Below, one piece after another: positions 61,421 to 64,000 of a stretch of DNA of 64,000 nt. The notes beneath the pieces are model-generated. The model had not been told where the DNA came from. It did not search any database and saw only the letters and a list, made by a program, of their open reading frames with translations. The stretch's first letter is position 1; every line of letters starts with the position of its first letter. The position numbers and the translations under genes are program-made. The stretch is from CAJXMH01 sp964001305 (GTDB taxonomy: Bacteria; Bacteroidota; Bacteroidia; Flavobacteriales_E; Vicingaceae), in NCBI GenBank assembly GCA_964001305.1, contig CAXFAI010000007.1, positions 62,001 through 126,000 on the forward strand. The letters run 5' to 3'.

Positions 61421-63250
61421 TTAATTCATATATTGTTTAAGCATTATATAATTCCAACTCAATCGCTTTTCCTCTTTTGTTATAATTCCAAGCTTTTTTA
61501 ATTCATTAACAGCTGAATTTCTCATATTTAAAAATTCACCCTCATTTAAAATTTTATCCTGAGGTGTAGCAAATCCAACTTTTTCCTTTCTCCAAACAAT
61601 CTCTTGAGGTAAAATACTTTCCATACTTCTTCTTAGTAAATATTTTTTCCAACCATCTTTTATGATAAATTGATTTGGCAAAGTAAAAACAAACTCAACT
61701 AATTCATGATCTAAAAATGGCAACCTAACTTCAATTGAGTTACTCATCGCATTTCGATCTGAATACTTTAACAAAGAAGCTAAGCCATAAAATTGCATAG
61801 ATGCTGCTAAGTTTTCTTTCAATCCTGCCCTTTCTTTCCTAAATTTTTCCTTCTTTTTAAAATGCTTCACTATATCTGGGGAGATACTATTAAAGAAAGG
61901 GGAATCAGCTTTCCTTATTCTTCTTCTGAGAGTTGCCAATTTACTGTATAAATTGGCATTTTTACTCAATAAAAATTGCTCTTTATTATTCAACTCATAA
62001 TCAGCTCCATAAAGATTTCTATAACCTTCTAACTCAGATGATAGTAACGATGAATGAGCAGTTTTTAGCTCATAATAATAACTAGTTTGAAAAGGAATGT
62101 AACCTCCTAAAAATTCATCAGCACCTTGTCCATCTAGTAATACTTTAACATTATTTGATTTTGAGAGTTTATACACCTCAAACTGAGCACTAATGCTTAA
62201 ACTTCCAAATGGCTCGTCTTGTGCTTTCACTATTTGATTAAAATTTCTTGTAATACTCTCATAATCAGGAAAAACTTTATTAAACTTTGCTTTTCCCCAA
62301 TACTTCGCCGCGAGCATATCTACATACTTTTCTTCATCTTTTTTAAAGCCAGGAAAGCAAGCTGAAAATGTAGAAAATTGTTTAGGCGCATCATCATTTA
62401 ATAATAATGAGACTATGGTTGATGAATCTAATCCTCCTGATAAGCTTGACCCAACCGCTACATCGCTTCTAAGTCTTAACTCAATTGAACTTTTTAAGCG
62501 TTGACGAAACTCATCACTTGCAGCTTGTATACCAAGCTTGCTTTTCCCCCAATTAGATTTATCTAACTGCCAATATTTACTCGAAACAATGTTTCCTTCT
62601 AAATTAATTTGCAAAAAAGTAGCAGGAGGTAATTCGAATACATTTTTATAAAATGTAGACTTTACCTCATTGGTTGCCTTTGGAAGATTATACAGTAAGT
62701 AATTAAAATAACTTTCTTCCGGTATTTCCTTTTCTACCCCATAATTCCATAAACCCTTAATTTCAGAACAAAATATAAATTCTTTGTCTTTTATTGAATA
62801 ATAAAACGGCTTCTCTCCAAAACGATCTCTAGCAGCAAACCCTTTCTGTTCTTTCGTATCCCAGATAAAAAATGAAAACATTCCATTTAACAAATGCACA
62901 CACTGCTCCTTGTATTTTGAATACAATGCTAGTAATACTTCTGTATCGGTTTCTGATTTAAACACAAAACCACTCTTTATTAGATCTTCCTTTAGTTCAA
63001 TATAATTATATATTTCTCCGTTAAAAGTGATTATATATCTTCCTTCTTCATATGTCATAGGCTGAGCTCCTTGACTAGAAAGATCAATAATTGAAAGTCT
63101 TCTATGTATTAATCCAATTTGAGATTTTTCATCAAACCATTCACCATCACCATCAGGTCCTCTATGCTTAATAGAAGCACTTAAACTTTTAAGTCCTTCC
63201 TTATTTATTGATTCTTTTTTAAATGAAATAACTCCACCAATTCCACACAT
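61421..63250 (-). CDS. asnB: asparagine synthase (glutamine-hydrolysing), glycan-cluster type
   Basis: A 609-residue amidotransferase. N-terminal class II glutaminase with nucleophile Cys2 (MCGIGGV), RHRGPDGDGEW-type and RRLSIID motifs. The C-terminal synthetase has the ATP-binding SLSGGLDSSTIVSL near residue 265 and DGQGADEFLGGY. Such enzymes in glycan clusters often amidate uronic acids or add amino groups rather than make free asparagine, so the true substrate is uncertain. Gap of three bases to the sulfotransferases on both sides. Confidence 0.9.
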   Translation of the reverse strand: MCGIGGVISFKKESINKEGLKSLSASIKHRGPDGDGEWFDEKSQIGLIHRRLSIIDLSSQGAQPMTYEEGRYIITFNGEIYNYIELKEDLIKSGFVFKSETDTEVLLALYSKYKEQCVHLLNGMFSFFIWDTKEQKGFAARDRFGEKPFYYSIKDKEFIFCSEIKGLWNYGVEKEIPEESYFNYLLYNLPKATNEVKSTFYKNVFELPPATFLQINLEGNIVSSKYWQLDKSNWGKSKLGIQAASDEFRQRLKSSIELRLRSDVAVGSSLSGGLDSSTIVSLLLNDDAPKQFSTFSACFPGFKKDEEKYVDMLAAKYWGKAKFNKVFPDYESITRNFNQIVKAQDEPFGSLSISAQFEVYKLSKSNNVKVLLDGQGADEFLGGYIPFQTSYYYELKTAHSSLLSSELEGYRNLYGADYELNNKEQFLLSKNANLYSKLATLRRRIRKADSPFFNSISPDIVKHFKKKEKFRKERAGLKENLAASMQFYGLASLLKYSDRNAMSNSIEVRLPFLDHELVEFVFTLPNQFIIKDGWKKYLLRRSMESILPQEIVWRKEKVGFATPQDKILNEGEFLNMRNSAVNELKKLGIITKEEKRLSWNYIMLKQYMN

Positions 63251-63253
63251 AAA

Positions 63254-64000
63254 TTATTGTAATCTTCTTTTAACGTATAAAAATGGTTTTAAGACCTTAA
63301 GCGATTTCAATTCTTCTTTCCAGTTTAAAAAAAAACTAAAAACGTAATTAAATACTTTATAGGAATTAGAAACCTCATAATTCGCAATTTTCAATTCTTT
63401 AAATAAGATTGAATTTAAAACAAAACGTTGTAAAATATTCAAATCGTTTTTCCATTGATTTGCTTTCTTCTTATTAACTCCACTATTATACATTTCATTT
63501 GTATACCAAATGTCATTAATATGAACATCTCTTGAATAGTCTCCCGATTTATTTCTTAGTACCTCTTCCGAATAGTTTTTGATTTCCAAAGTCGAAAACA
63601 ACGTCTTTAAATGCTCTTCAGGGTCAATCAAAAAGTCTTCATACTTGATTTCTATGAATCGATTCGGATGTTCTTCTTTGACTTGTCTTGCAATTTCTTG
63701 TCTTTGAATCCAATATTTTGAGGTTCGAATTAAATTGAGTTCAGTTAGATTCTTCCCTTTTTTTTTTGCTCTTTTCTTTACCTTCAAATGAGAATTTACT
63801 ACTCCCCTTCCATCACGGTAGATATAAATAAAAAGTGCTTCAGGATAAAGATTTAAAAGTGTGTGAGCAACTTCAATATTTGTCGGCGTCTTTTCAGTAA
63901 TTACCTTTATGTCTTCTGAATAAAAGCCTTTAAAAAAAGAACTATAAAAGTCTTTAAAATGATTTTCCAAATCAAGGTCTTCCATGTAGACTTGTAAAGC
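63254..64000 (-). CDS. sulfotransferase-family protein 2, truncated by the window end
   Basis: At least 249 residues, open beyond position 64000 on the 5' side, so the true start is outside. Visible: TEKTPTNIEVAHTLLNLYPEALFIYIYRDGRGVVNSHLKV, the sulfotransferase 3'-phosphate-binding part, then IEIKYEDFLIDPEEHLKTLF, and a basic C-terminal tail. The N-terminal PAPS loop (RSGTT type) is not in the window. ATG 63985 is in frame but too late to be the real start. Another sulfotransferase of the same glycan cluster. Confidence 0.85.
   Translation of the reverse strand, partial: ALQVYMEDLDLENHFKDFYSSFFKGFYSEDIKVITEKTPTNIEVAHTLLNLYPEALFIYIYRDGRGVVNSHLKVKKRAKKKGKNLTELNLIRTSKYWIQRQEIARQVKEEHPNRFIEIKYEDFLIDPEEHLKTLFSTLEIKNYSEEVLRNKSGDYSRDVHINDIWYTNEMYNSGVNKKKANQWKNDLNILQRFVLNSILFKELKIANYEVSNSYKVFNYVFSFFLNWKEELKSLKVLKPFLYVKRRLQ

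Noticed and set aside
1..64000. CRISPR array, rRNA, tRNA or insertion sequences
   Set aside because: I found no regularly spaced direct repeats, no rRNA or tRNA cloverleaf signatures apart from the tRNA-like part of ssrA, and no transposase gene.

Overview
The window looks like a chromosome segment of a low-GC (roughly 35% by eye), probably marine Bacteroidetes/Cytophagales-type bacterium. The evidence is: a type IX secretion (T9SS) gene porQ beside cmk; a 2036-residue secreted protein with a T9SS-type C-terminal sorting domain; TAnnTTTG promoter boxes instead of E. coli-type promoters; a tmRNA whose tag reads GDNNYALAA; a ribosomal protein S1 with a long acidic/lysine-rich N-terminal extension; and OmpA and Ras-like GTPase families common in that phylum. 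Genus cannot be decided from the sequence alone.

Layout. 1-6.6 kb: housekeeping genes (mtaB, ferredoxin, purC, phoH, a SAM-hydrolysing DUF62 protein, a monooxygenase-like protein, a LOG-family hydrolase) and a family-2 glycosyltransferase broken by one in-frame TGA. 6.9-9.5 kb: OmpA-like porin, a small exported protein, and ssrA (tmRNA), followed by a second, degenerate copy of the tmRNA 3' end and two terminators. 9.6-17.3 kb: a signalling island. A cytosolic GAF/PAS histidine kinase, an Hpt protein and two single-domain receivers face a five-gene minus-strand operon: peptidoglycan-binding membrane protein, coiled-coil protein, coiled-coil protein with a longin/roadblock-like end, complete Ras-like GTPase, and SpoIIE/PP2C phosphatase. 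No DNA-binding output is encoded. This is the best candidate here for an undescribed system. 17.4-33.3 kb: mostly housekeeping genes (flavoprotein, rpsA, ispH, cmk, porQ, xerD, aroQ, ridA-like, M61 peptidase, UbiA prenyltransferase, maf, ruvX, ribBA, a nuclease-fold protein). 33.4-37.7 kb: a MacAB-like ABC exporter with two tandem paralogous permeases and an adaptor. 37.7-43.8 kb: an AhpD-like protein, a second SpoIIE phosphatase, NDH-2, TPR, DUF457, a DUF3127 OB-fold protein and cyclophilin. 43.8-64 kb: surface-glycan genes (glycosyltransferases, methyltransferase, sugar nucleotidyltransferase, epimerase/dehydratase, asparagine synthase, two sulfotransferases, polytopic membrane proteins), interrupted by rdgB and the giant T9SS cargo gene. 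The last gene runs off the window.

How it fits together. The glycan genes suggest a decorated, possibly sulfated surface polysaccharide. porQ, the T9SS cargo and the OmpA protein are envelope functions. The GTPase/phosphatase operon links a periplasmic peptidoglycan-binding protein to a cytosolic switch. Two glycan genes carry single-base disruptions (a TGG-to-TGA change at 5637-5639 and an extra base in an A7 run at 56282-56288). Both can be repaired on paper to intact family members. Many genes have a TAnnTTTG box only 5-19 bases before the start codon, implying leaderless or very short-leader mRNAs. No intergenic stretch exceeds about 300 bases, and there are no tRNA, rRNA, CRISPR or IS elements that I could see.
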